A stretch of 64,000 bases of DNA. Origin: Woeseiaceae bacterium (GTDB lineage: Bacteria; Pseudomonadota; Gammaproteobacteria; Steroidobacterales; Woeseiaceae). The DNA lies in assembly GCA_028277185.1 (NCBI GenBank), contig JANQGQ010000021.1, forward strand, positions 1 to 64,000. Direction: 5' to 3'. Under the pieces are notes generated by a model. The model made no database searches. It worked only from the letters and a program-made list of their open reading frames with translations, and had not been told where the DNA came from. This document shows, in pieces, positions 51,097-59,550 of the stretch. Position 1 is the first letter of the stretch. Each line of letters opens with the position of its first letter. The translations under genes were made by a program, and so were the position numbers.

Positions 51097-52461
51097 ATGG
51101 GGACGAGCATCATCGGCAGCGCCGTCGCGTTCATTATCGCGATCAGCATCCTGATCGCGGTGCACGAGTACGGCCACTACATCGTTGGCCGCTGGTGCAA
51201 CATGAAGGTCCTGCGCTTTTCGATCGGCTTTGGCAAACCGCTCCTGCGCCGCGTCGCCGGGCCGGACCGGACCGAGTACTGCATCGCCGCCATCCCGCTG
51301 GGCGGCTACGTTCGCTTCCTCGACAGCCGCGAAGGATCGATTCTGCCGGAAGACGAAGGCCGCGCCTTCGATCAGCGCCCGGTCTGGCAGCGAATTGCCG
51401 TTTTGTTCGCCGGGCCGCTGTTCAATTTTCTGTTCGCCATCGTTGCCTACTGGGCTCTGTTCGTCTACGGCGTACCGACCGCGGTACCCGCGATCGGTGA
51501 CGTTGCGCCCGGCTCCTACGCGGAGCGCGCCGGTATGGAATCCGGCGACCGGATTCTTGCCGTGGACGGACGGGAGACTCCGGACTGGGAAGCGACGCTG
51601 TTGGCGATGCTCGATCAGCTCGTCGCCGAGGGCCGTATCGACCTCACGCTGGAGGATGCCGAAGGCGACCGCCGTCCGGCCAGCCTGATCGTCGGAGCCG
51701 ATCGAACGCGGCTTACCGAGCCGGGCATGTTGTTCGACGGGCTGGGTTTTCAGGCCTGGCGCTTCCCGGCCGTCGTCGGGACGCTGACCGCCGGCGGCGC
51801 GGCGGAGGCGGCGGGAATCGAGGTCGGAGACCGCATCACGGCCGTCGACGGCGAGCCGGTCGGGAACTTCAACGATCTCGTGGGGCTCGTGGCGCCCCGG
51901 CCGGATGTGGCGGTCGACGTTACCTACAGCCGGGAAAGCGCCGGCGTTGCGACCCAGGACACCGTTCGCGTCGTACTCGGCAGCGCCGAACGCGACGGCC
52001 AGACGGTCGGGATGCTCGGAATCGGTAGCGCCGACGTCAGCGAATACCGCTATTTGCGTCAGTACGGACCCGGAGAGTCCGTCGGTAAGGCGGTCGTCAA
52101 GACCTGGGAGATGAGCGTGTTCACGCTCAAGATGCTCGGGCGCATGCTCACGGGCGACGTATCCATCAAGAACATCAGCGGGCCGATCAACATCGCTCAG
52201 TTCGCCGGTCAGAGCGCCGAGCGCGGCCCCGACTATTTCCTCAGTTTTCTCGCGATCGTCAGCATCAGCCTCGGCATTCTCAATCTGCTGCCGATCCCGG
52301 TACTCGACGGCGGTCAGATCGTCTATCAGTCGATCGAGCTGGCCAAAGGCTCGCCCCTGTCGGAGCGGGCGCAGATCATCGGCCAGCAGGCAGGAATCGT
52401 TGCGCTATTGCTGTTGATGAGCTTTGCGTTCTATAACGATATCGCGAGAATACTCGGCTAA
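51097..52461 (+). CDS. rseP: RseP, site-2 intramembrane zinc protease
   Basis: A protein of about 454 residues. HEYGH in the first membrane helix and NLLPIPVLDGG near the C-terminus give the zinc site. Two PDZ domains lie between (VAPGSYAERAGMESGDRILA and LTAGGAAEAAGIEVGDRITA). It cleaves anti-sigma-E factor RseA in the envelope stress response. I prefer ATG 51097 for length; GTG 51067 is in frame but lies well before the first helix. It lies upstream of bamA, as usual. Confidence 0.93.
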   Translation: MGTSIIGSAVAFIIAISILIAVHEYGHYIVGRWCNMKVLRFSIGFGKPLLRRVAGPDRTEYCIAAIPLGGYVRFLDSREGSILPEDEGRAFDQRPVWQRIAVLFAGPLFNFLFAIVAYWALFVYGVPTAVPAIGDVAPGSYAERAGMESGDRILAVDGRETPDWEATLLAMLDQLVAEGRIDLTLEDAEGDRRPASLIVGADRTRLTEPGMLFDGLGFQAWRFPAVVGTLTAGGAAEAAGIEVGDRITAVDGEPVGNFNDLVGLVAPRPDVAVDVTYSRESAGVATQDTVRVVLGSAERDGQTVGMLGIGSADVSEYRYLRQYGPGESVGKAVVKTWEMSVFTLKMLGRMLTGDVSIKNISGPINIAQFAGQSAERGPDYFLSFLAIVSISLGILNLLPIPVLDGGQIVYQSIELAKGSPLSERAQIIGQQAGIVALLLLMSFAFYNDIARILG

Positions 52462-52498
52462 CATCTATCTGGAAGACCAACCGGGGAAAGCGTACGCC

Positions 52499-54928
52499 AT
52501 GACTGGAATTTTTCGCAGAATCACTGGTGTCCGCGCGGGCATGTTGCCCGCGATATGCCTGCTCTCGGCCTGCCTGTGGTCGGCAGGCGCAAGCGCGCAG
52601 GTCGCCGATGCTGCGTTTACGGTGCGCGACATGCGCGTGGAGGGCTTACAGCGTATTTCCGAGGGTACGGTGTTCAACTATCTGCCGATCAACATCGGCG
52701 ACTCCATAGACAAGATTCGGGTTCAGGAAGCAATCCGGGCGCTTTACTCGCAGGGCCTGTTCGACAACATCGAGATGCGCCGCGACGGCGATACGCTGAT
52801 CATTGCGGTGCGGGAGCGCCCGTCGATCGAAAGCTTCGAGATCGAAGGCAACAAGGACATCAAGACCGAGGACCTGACGGACTCTCTGCGGTCGGTCGGT
52901 CTGGCAAAGGGCCGAACCTTCGACCGCTCGGTTCTCGAAGAGGTCACGATGTTTCTCCGCGATCAGTATTACAGCCGCGGTAAGTACGGCGTCGAGATCG
53001 ACACTTCCGTGATCGACCGGCCCAACAACACCGTGCAGATCAGAATCGACGTCAAGGAAGGGGACAGGGCGAAAGTCCGCCAGGTGAATATCGTCGGCAA
53101 CCGCGAGTTCAGCGACCGGGAGATTCGCGAGGACTTCAATCTCGACACGGCGAACTGGCTGTCGTGGATTCGTCAGGACGACCGCTACGAGAAGCAGGGG
53201 CTCGAAGGCGATCTGGAAACTCTGCGTTCCTTCTACATGGATCGCGGCTATGCCGATTTCGACGTCGCGTCCACCCAGGTTGCGATTTCGCCCGACAAGA
53301 AAGACATTTACATCACGATCACCATTCGCGAAGGCGAGCGCTATACCGTGTCGGACGTCAAGCTGGTCGGCGACATGGCCGTGCCGGAACCGGTCCTGAA
53401 GTCGCTCATCCTCGCGCAGCCGGGCAGCACCTTCAATCAGGCACTGCTCACACAGACGTCGGAACTCATGGCCCTGCAAATGGGGGGGCAAGGCTACGCC
53501 AACGCCGAGATCGAGCCGGTCTGGGAGCTCGATCGCGAAACCCGCGAAGCCGAGATCACCTTCTTCGTCGATCCGAAGAGCCGCGTTTACGTGCGCCGCA
53601 TCAACTTCAACGGTGTGGACGAGGTCGAAGACGAGGTCCTGCGCCGGGAAATGCGCCAGCTGGAGGGGGCGTATCTGTCGAACATCCTGGTCGATCGCTC
53701 CAAGGTTCGTCTGCAGCGTCTGCCCTACATCGAGAACGTGGACATCAGCGATACGGCTGTTCCCGGCAGCCCCGACCTCGTCGACGTCGACGTCGATCTG
53801 GAATACCGCATGCCGGGGCAGTTTTCCGGCGGCATCGGTTACTCCGAGGCTCAGCAGGTCATCCTGCAGGGCAGCATCATTCATACGAATTTTCTCGGCA
53901 GCGGTAACCGCGTGGCGCTCGACCTCAACTCCGGCCGCTTTTCCAAGCTGTACAGCCTGTCGCACACTGACCCGGCGCGGACCATCGACGGCGTTCGCCG
54001 GACCGTGGCGCTGACGTATCGCGACATCACGCAGTTCACGCGCGCAACCTCCGATTTCTCGACCGAGACGATCGGCGCGACGCTCGACTACGGCTACCCT
54101 ATCGGCGAGTTCCAGACGCTGACTTTCGGCATGAGTTATCAGAGCGCCGAGCTGCTGTCGAGCGTGAACAGTACGCAGCAGGCGCAGGACTGGGTGCTCA
54201 ACAACGGTAACCCGTTCGAACTCCCTTCGGACGTGAGCGGCAGTGTCTTCGGCACCGAATTCGACTCCGTGGAACTGCTCGGCGGCTGGATCTTCGACAG
54301 CCGCAACCGCGCCCTCTTTCCCACGCGCGGCACGCGCCACCAGCTTTTCCTGGGGGTGACGATTCCCAGCCTGAGCGACGTGGAATACTGGACCGCACGA
54401 TATAACATGACGCGCTACCAGCGGCTGTTCGGCCGTTTCAACCTGCGCTGGAACGTCGACCTGGGCGTCGGAGAGGCGATCGGCGAGACCACGGCCCTGC
54501 CGCCTTACAAGCAGTTCTTCGGCGGCGGGCCCCAATCCGTGCGCGGTTTTCGGGAATCCTTCCTCGGTCCGCGGGACACCTTCGGCAATCCCTACGGCGG
54601 AAATATGTTGGTTGCCAGCCAGTTAGAGCTTATACTCCCGCTCCCTGAAAAGTGGGCGAGACAGGCCCGAGCCACGCTGTTCTACGATGTCGGCAACGTT
54701 TTCAACACCGGCGAAGTGGGGTTTTTCGACAGGCTGGGCAGCCCGGTTAGTTACGATTTCGATGCTGGCGAACTGCGTTCGTCGGTGGGGATAGGCGTTG
54801 AGTGGCTGGCGCCGCTGGGATTGTTTCGGTTCAGCTATGCCTTCCCGCTTGACACCTACGAAGGTAACGATCGCTTTTTCGGCGACGAGCTTGAAAGGTT
54901 CCAGTTCAGCATCGGAAACGCGTTTTGA
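52499..54928 (+). CDS. bamA: BamA, outer-membrane protein assembly factor
   Basis: An 809-residue protein, the length of E. coli BamA. After a signal peptide (about 1-33, ending ASAQ) come five POTRA repeats to about residue 430 and a 16-strand beta-barrel. The conserved VRGF of loop 6 is present (SVRGFRESFLGPRD), and the C-terminal residue is Phe, as in other barrels (QFSIGNAF). ATG 52499 has GGGGAAAG upstream. It inserts outer-membrane proteins, presumably including assembly aided by the neighbouring Skp. Confidence 0.96.
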   Translation: MTGIFRRITGVRAGMLPAICLLSACLWSAGASAQVADAAFTVRDMRVEGLQRISEGTVFNYLPINIGDSIDKIRVQEAIRALYSQGLFDNIEMRRDGDTLIIAVRERPSIESFEIEGNKDIKTEDLTDSLRSVGLAKGRTFDRSVLEEVTMFLRDQYYSRGKYGVEIDTSVIDRPNNTVQIRIDVKEGDRAKVRQVNIVGNREFSDREIREDFNLDTANWLSWIRQDDRYEKQGLEGDLETLRSFYMDRGYADFDVASTQVAISPDKKDIYITITIREGERYTVSDVKLVGDMAVPEPVLKSLILAQPGSTFNQALLTQTSELMALQMGGQGYANAEIEPVWELDRETREAEITFFVDPKSRVYVRRINFNGVDEVEDEVLRREMRQLEGAYLSNILVDRSKVRLQRLPYIENVDISDTAVPGSPDLVDVDVDLEYRMPGQFSGGIGYSEAQQVILQGSIIHTNFLGSGNRVALDLNSGRFSKLYSLSHTDPARTIDGVRRTVALTYRDITQFTRATSDFSTETIGATLDYGYPIGEFQTLTFGMSYQSAELLSSVNSTQQAQDWVLNNGNPFELPSDVSGSVFGTEFDSVELLGGWIFDSRNRALFPTRGTRHQLFLGVTIPSLSDVEYWTARYNMTRYQRLFGRFNLRWNVDLGVGEAIGETTALPPYKQFFGGGPQSVRGFRESFLGPRDTFGNPYGGNMLVASQLELILPLPEKWARQARATLFYDVGNVFNTGEVGFFDRLGSPVSYDFDAGELRSSVGIGVEWLAPLGLFRFSYAFPLDTYEGNDRFFGDELERFQFSIGNAF

Positions 54929-54942
54929 GGATTGGATAGTTT

Positions 54943-55482
54943 ATGAAAGTTGCAAAGTTTCAATGGTGTAAACCGATCGCCGCGCTGCTGCTGCTTGCCG
55001 TGTTTACGGTGCCGGTTTCCGCTCAGCAACTCAAGATCGGCGTCGTCAACGTACCGCTGCTGTTGGAGCGGGCGCCGCAGACCAAGGCGGCGATGGACGC
55101 GCTGCAGGAAGAGTTCGCCCCACGCCAGCGCGAGATTCTCGCCAAGCAGACGGAACTGCAGGAACTCGTGGAGCGTGCACAGAAGGATGGTGCCGTCATG
55201 GGCGAAGCGGAGCGCCGCGCCCTCGAAAAAGAAGTCCGCGATCTGCAGCGCGAAGTGACCCGGCTCGACTCCGAGTTTCGGGAAGACCTGAACCTGCGGC
55301 GCAACGAGGAACTCGGCCTGCTGCAGCGCTCGCTGCTGACCGAGGTGCAGGCGTATGCACAGGGAGAAGGCTACGATATCGTCGTCGGCGACGGCGTTCT
55401 CTTCGCCTCAACGTCCGCCAACATCACCGAAGAAGTGCTGCGGGCCATCGAAGCCAGCTACAACGCGCAGAGCTCCCGTTAG
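54943..55482 (+). CDS. skp: Skp/OmpH periplasmic chaperone
   Basis: A 179-residue protein with a signal peptide (about 1-27, ending VSAQQ), then LKIGVVNVPLLLERAPQTKA, typical of Skp/OmpH. A long coiled coil occupies about 55-140, forming the tentacles that hold unfolded outer-membrane proteins. It is 14 bp after bamA, the usual context. Confidence 0.94.
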   Translation: MKVAKFQWCKPIAALLLLAVFTVPVSAQQLKIGVVNVPLLLERAPQTKAAMDALQEEFAPRQREILAKQTELQELVERAQKDGAVMGEAERRALEKEVRDLQREVTRLDSEFREDLNLRRNEELGLLQRSLLTEVQAYAQGEGYDIVVGDGVLFASTSANITEEVLRAIEASYNAQSSR

Positions 55483-55523
55483 GGACCGCTCCCGCCGCGT
55501 TAACGGGGTCCAGGAACAAAATA

Positions 55524-56537
55524 ATGGCCGAGACCCTTGGGTCGCTGGCCAGCCGATTCGGCTGCGAACTAAGAGGCGACCCCGACACCGTCGTTTCCCG
55601 CGTGGCGACGCTTGCCAACGCCGATGAACGGTCGCTGAGCTTCCTGGTCAGCCGGCAGTACCGGGCCGATCTCGATTCGACGCGTGCCGCGGCCGTCGTG
55701 CTGCGATCCGAGGACGCGGGGTCGGCGCCGCCCGCGATGCTGATCAGCGACGATCCTTACGCCTGTTTCGCGCGGATCGCCGCGGTGCTGTACCCAGAGC
55801 CTGCCGTGCCGGCCGGCGTTCATCCGAGCGCCGTCGTCGAAGACGGGGCGGCCGTTGCCGCGACGGCGTCGGTCGCGGCCAATGCGTTCGTCGCGGCCGA
55901 TGCGGTGGTCGGCGAGCGCGTCCGAATCGGGCCAGGGGCCTTCGTCGGCCCCGGTTGCCGGCTCGGCACAGGTTCGCGTCTGCACGCGAACGCCACGCTC
56001 GTCCGCGCCGTGACTTTGGGGGAGCGCTGTATCATTCACCCCGGAGCTGTTCTCGGCGCCGATGGATTCGGTAACGCGATGACGGACGAAGGCTGGCTAA
56101 AGGTGCCGCAGACGGGCGGTGTCAGAATTGGCGACGACGTCGAGATCGGAGCGAATACGACGGTCGACTGCGGCGCCATCGAAGATACCGTCATCGAAGA
56201 CGGTGTGCGCATCGACAATCTCTGTCAGATAGCGCACAACGTTCACCTGGGGGCACACACCGCGCTTGCTGCGATGGTCGGTATCGCGGGGAGCACGCGC
56301 ATCGGGAAACGCTGCATGCTTGCAGGTCAGGCGGGGGTCACAGGACACATCACGATCGTCGACGATGTCGTCGTGGGAGGGCAGGCCGTCGTGTCGAAAG
56401 ACATCACGGAGCCGGGTACGTACGCTGGTTCCTTTGTGGCGGAGAAGGCGCGGGACTGGACGCGGCAGGTCGGGCGGGTCCGGCGTCTCGGCGCACTGTT
56501 CGAGCGCGTAAGGCGTCTGGAAAAGGACCGCGAATGA
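55524..56537 (+). CDS. lpxD: UDP-3-O-(3-hydroxyacyl)glucosamine N-acyltransferase
   Basis: A 337-residue lipid A enzyme: N-terminal uridine-binding domain (LGSLASRFGCELRGD; RSLSFLVSRQYRADL), then a left-handed beta-helix of hexapeptide repeats at about 100-290, and a C-terminal helix. The catalytic His region reads NLCQIAHNVHLGAHT. ATG 55524 has AGGAA upstream; its end overlaps the fabZ start (ATGA). Confidence 0.95.
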   Translation: MAETLGSLASRFGCELRGDPDTVVSRVATLANADERSLSFLVSRQYRADLDSTRAAAVVLRSEDAGSAPPAMLISDDPYACFARIAAVLYPEPAVPAGVHPSAVVEDGAAVAATASVAANAFVAADAVVGERVRIGPGAFVGPGCRLGTGSRLHANATLVRAVTLGERCIIHPGAVLGADGFGNAMTDEGWLKVPQTGGVRIGDDVEIGANTTVDCGAIEDTVIEDGVRIDNLCQIAHNVHLGAHTALAAMVGIAGSTRIGKRCMLAGQAGVTGHITIVDDVVVGGQAVVSKDITEPGTYAGSFVAEKARDWTRQVGRVRRLGALFERVRRLEKDRE

Positions 56538-56989
56538 CCGACACCACAATGGATGTCCGCGCGATCGAGCGGTTGATTCCGCACCGCTACCCGTTCCTCC
56601 TCGTCGACCGGGTCACGGAGTTCGTGCCGGGCGAAAGCCTCTCCGCGGTCAAGAACGTGAGTGCCGGCGAGCCTTGGTTCTCAGGGCACTTTCCGGGAAA
56701 TCCGATCATGCCTGGCGTCCTGATCGTCGAGGCGCTCGCGCAGGCCGGCTGCCTGCTCTCGCAGCTGAGTTTGCCGGACGACCCGGAGCGAAGGCCGCTG
56801 TACGTCCTCGTCGGGGTCGAAGACGCCCGGTTCAGGCAAGCCGTGGTCCCCGGCGATCGTCTCGATCTCGGGATTCGTGTGGAGAAGACGCGCCGCGGCA
56901 TGTGGTGGTACCAGGGCACGGCAAGCGTCGAGGGGGAGGTAGCGGCGACAGCCCGGATCATCAGTGCGGCGACCGGAGACGGAGCGTGA
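56534..56989 (+). CDS. fabZ: 3-hydroxyacyl-ACP dehydratase FabZ
   Basis: A 151-residue hot-dog-fold dehydratase. IPHRYPFLLVDRV is near residue 15 and the catalytic pair is His52 (FSGHFPGNPIMPG) and Glu66 (LIVEALAQ). It dehydrates 3-hydroxyacyl-ACP in fatty-acid synthesis, competing with LpxA/LpxD for the same substrates. Both ends overlap the neighbours by 4 bp. Confidence 0.96.
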   Translation: MTDTTMDVRAIERLIPHRYPFLLVDRVTEFVPGESLSAVKNVSAGEPWFSGHFPGNPIMPGVLIVEALAQAGCLLSQLSLPDDPERRPLYVLVGVEDARFRQAVVPGDRLDLGIRVEKTRRGMWWYQGTASVEGEVAATARIISAATGDGA

Positions 56990-57756
56990 TCCACCCGACG
57001 GCTATCGTCGACGGGTCGGCGGAGGTCGACGTCGACGTCGAAATCGGCCCTTACGCGATCATCGGCCGGAATGTCGCGATCGGTCGGGGCACGCGCATCG
57101 GCAGCCATGCGGTAGTCAACGGCCCGACGACTATCGGCCGGAACAATCGCATCTATCAGTTCGCATCGGTCGGCGACGATCCCCAGGACAAAAAGTACCG
57201 CGGCGAGCCGACCCGCCTCGAGATCGGTGACGGCAATACGATCCGTGAGTACTGCACGATCAGTCGCGGTACCGTCGACGATCAGGGCGTGACCCGAATC
57301 GGCGACGACAACTGGATCATGGCCTACGTCCACGTAGCCCACGACTGCGTCGTCGGGAGCCACACGATACTCGCGAACAACGCAACGCTTGCCGGTCACG
57401 TGCACGTCGGCGACTGGGCGATTTTCGCCGGGTTCTCGGGCGCCCATCAATTCTGCCGGATCGGCGATCATGCGTTCCTCGCTATGTATGCCGGCGTTAA
57501 CCGCGATATCCCCGCTTACGTCACGTGCGCAGGCACGCCCGCGGTACCGCGCGGAATCAACAGCGAGGGACTGAAGCGGCGCGGCTTCGACGCTGTGCAA
57601 ATTCGCAACATCAAGAACGCGTATCGAATCGTCTATCGTCAGGGCAAGCGGCTTGCCGACGCGATCGCCGAGATCGAGGCCGTCGTTGCCGGGCAGCCGG
57701 AGCTTGAGCCCTTGCTCGATTCGCTTAAAGCTTCGGAGCGCGGCATCGCCCGGTAG
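56986..57756 (+). CDS. lpxA: UDP-N-acetylglucosamine O-acyltransferase
   Basis: A 256-residue first enzyme of lipid A synthesis. It begins with GTG 56986 overlapping the fabZ stop (GTGA); the longer open frame upstream runs inside fabZ. Hexapeptide repeats form the beta-helix at about 1-180, with catalytic His in VHVAHDCVVG and the acyl-chain region AHQFCRIGDHAF. The C-terminal helical part includes INSEGLKRRGFD, a signature of LpxA. Confidence 0.95.
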   Translation: MIHPTAIVDGSAEVDVDVEIGPYAIIGRNVAIGRGTRIGSHAVVNGPTTIGRNNRIYQFASVGDDPQDKKYRGEPTRLEIGDGNTIREYCTISRGTVDDQGVTRIGDDNWIMAYVHVAHDCVVGSHTILANNATLAGHVHVGDWAIFAGFSGAHQFCRIGDHAFLAMYAGVNRDIPAYVTCAGTPAVPRGINSEGLKRRGFDAVQIRNIKNAYRIVYRQGKRLADAIAEIEAVVAGQPELEPLLDSLKASERGIAR

Positions 57757-57783
57757 TGCGGTAATCGCCTGGCTGGAGTACTG

Positions 57784-58917
57784 ATGCGCATCGGACTCAT
57801 CGCGGGTGAAGCGTCCGGAGACATTCTGGGTGCCGGTCTGATCGCGGCGATCCGGAAACGAGAGCCCGATGCGGTTTTCGAAGGCGTTGCGGGGCCGGCG
57901 ATGCTTGCGGCCGGTTGCAAGCGTCTCGCCGATGCGGAAGAGCTTGCGGTCATGGGGCTCGTGGAGCCGTTCAAGCGCTTGCCCCGGCTGCTTCAGCTCC
58001 GTCGCCAGCTCGTGGGCCACTGGCGTCGCGATCCGCCCGATGTGTTCGTCGGTATCGATGCACCTGACTTCAACCTGACGGTCGAAAAGCGTCTGCGCGC
58101 CGCGGGAGTACCGACGGTGCACTACGTCTGCCCGACGGTTTGGGCATGGCGCCGCGGTCGGCTGCGCACGATTCGCGCCGCGGCGGATCGGGTGCTGTGT
58201 CTGTTTCCGTTTGAGGAAAGCTTTCTCGTTGACCGCGGCGTGGATGCCGTCTTCGTCGGTCATCCAAAGGCGCGGGAACTCGCCGGAGACTACGACCTTG
58301 CGGCGGTGCGGCAGGGCCTCGACTTGCCGGCATCGGGTCCCTATGTCGCGATGTTGCCGGGCAGCCGGACGAGTGAAGTCGGTCTGCTGGCGGCGGCTTT
58401 CGCCGGAGCGGCGGCCCGGCTTGCAGCCCGGGACGACCGCATCCGGTTTCTCGTGCCCATTGCGGCTCCGCATCTGGAGGAACCCGTCAGCGATGCGTTT
58501 GCCGCGGCGGGGGTTATGCCGCGCACGGCGCTGTTCCGTGGCTCGTCGCTCGACGTAATGCGGGCCGCCGACGTCATACTGCAGGCCTCGGGCACGGCGG
58601 TGCTCGAGGCGGCCCTCCTCGGCAAGCCCGCGGTTGCCGCCTACAAGGTCGCGCCGCTCACGGCATGGCTCATTCGCTCGTTCGGGCTGCTCAAGGTCGA
58701 TTTCATCACGATGCCAAACCTGTTGCTCGACGAGCGCGTCATTCCGGAGTTCGTCCAGGAGGCCGCGACGGCCGCCAACCTTGCCGGGGCCGTCGGTGAG
58801 CTTCTCGCCGATACGGATCGACGGGACGCCGTCCGCGCGCGTTTTTTGGCGCTTCGCGACGAGTTGGCGGTCGACAGCGACGCGCGCGCCGCGGATGCCG
58901 TTCTGGAAGCGGTCTGA
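57784..58917 (+). CDS. lpxB: Lipid A disaccharide synthase
   Basis: A 377-residue GT-B glycosyltransferase joining UDP-2,3-diacylglucosamine and lipid X. The N-terminal GEASGDILGAGLI loop, VGIDAPDFNLTVEKRL and YVCPTVWAWRRGR are characteristic, as is the C-terminal QASGTAVLEAALLGKPAVAA. It follows lpxA by 27 bp. Confidence 0.95.
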   Translation: MRIGLIAGEASGDILGAGLIAAIRKREPDAVFEGVAGPAMLAAGCKRLADAEELAVMGLVEPFKRLPRLLQLRRQLVGHWRRDPPDVFVGIDAPDFNLTVEKRLRAAGVPTVHYVCPTVWAWRRGRLRTIRAAADRVLCLFPFEESFLVDRGVDAVFVGHPKARELAGDYDLAAVRQGLDLPASGPYVAMLPGSRTSEVGLLAAAFAGAAARLAARDDRIRFLVPIAAPHLEEPVSDAFAAAGVMPRTALFRGSSLDVMRAADVILQASGTAVLEAALLGKPAVAAYKVAPLTAWLIRSFGLLKVDFITMPNLLLDERVIPEFVQEAATAANLAGAVGELLADTDRRDAVRARFLALRDELAVDSDARAADAVLEAV

Positions 58918-58938
58918 ATCGGCTATCCTTTACGAAGC

Positions 58939-59550
58939 ATGCGACGCGGGTATCCGGATCACGAGTTTCTCCCGACGGCCGGCGTTGACGAAGCGGGCCG
59001 CGGGCCGCTGGCCGGCCCCGTCGTGGCCGCGGCCGTCATTCTCGGAACTACCGAAGAGCCCGTCGGACTCGCCGATTCGAAACGCCTGTCCGCCGCACGG
59101 CGCGAGGAGCTTGCGGTAGAGATCCGTGCGACGAGCCTCGCCTGGGCCGTTGCCTGGGCTGACCGTGCCGAGATCGACATGCTCAACATACTCGAGGCGA
59201 CAATGCTCGCCATGCGCCGCGCGGTACTCGGACTCGCAGTCGTCCCGGCTCAGGTGCTCGTGGACGGCAACCGCGTGCCGCGGCTCGACTGTTGCTATGG
59301 AAGGCGGCTCGAAGCGCGCGCCGTCGTCCGGGGCGATGCCAGCGTTCCGACCATCAGCGCTGCGTCGATTCTGGCCAAGGTCACGCGCGATGCGATGATG
59401 CGTGCGAGCGATGCGCTTTACCCGGGATACGGGTTCGGTCAGCACAAGGGCTACGGTACGAGCCTGCATCGCGACCGACTCAGGGAGCACGGTCCCTGCG
59501 ATCTGCACCGGCGCAGTTTCGCGCCGGTCCGGGAGGCGGCGGATCGATGA
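58939..59550 (+). CDS. rnhB: Ribonuclease HII
   Basis: A 203-residue enzyme removing ribonucleotides from DNA. Catalytic acids are visible in [20 protein letters not shown] (Asp-Glu), LVDGNRVP (Asp) and the [13 protein letters not shown] segment (Asp). [12 protein letters not shown] is also typical. Its stop overlaps the dnaE start (ATGA). Confidence 0.95.
   Translation: MRRGYPDHEFLPTAGVDEAGRGPLAGPVVAAAVILGTTEEPVGLADSKRLSAARREELAVEIRATSLAWAVAWADRAEIDMLNILEATMLAMRRAVLGLAVVPAQVLVDGNRVPRLDCCYGRRLEARAVVRGDASVPTISAASILAKVTRDAMMRASDALYPGYGFGQHKGYGTSLHRDRLREHGPCDLHRRSFAPVREAADR

Noticed and set aside
52646-54535. 629-codon minus-strand frame opposite bamA
   Set aside because: Shadow frame; bamA is certain on the plus strand.
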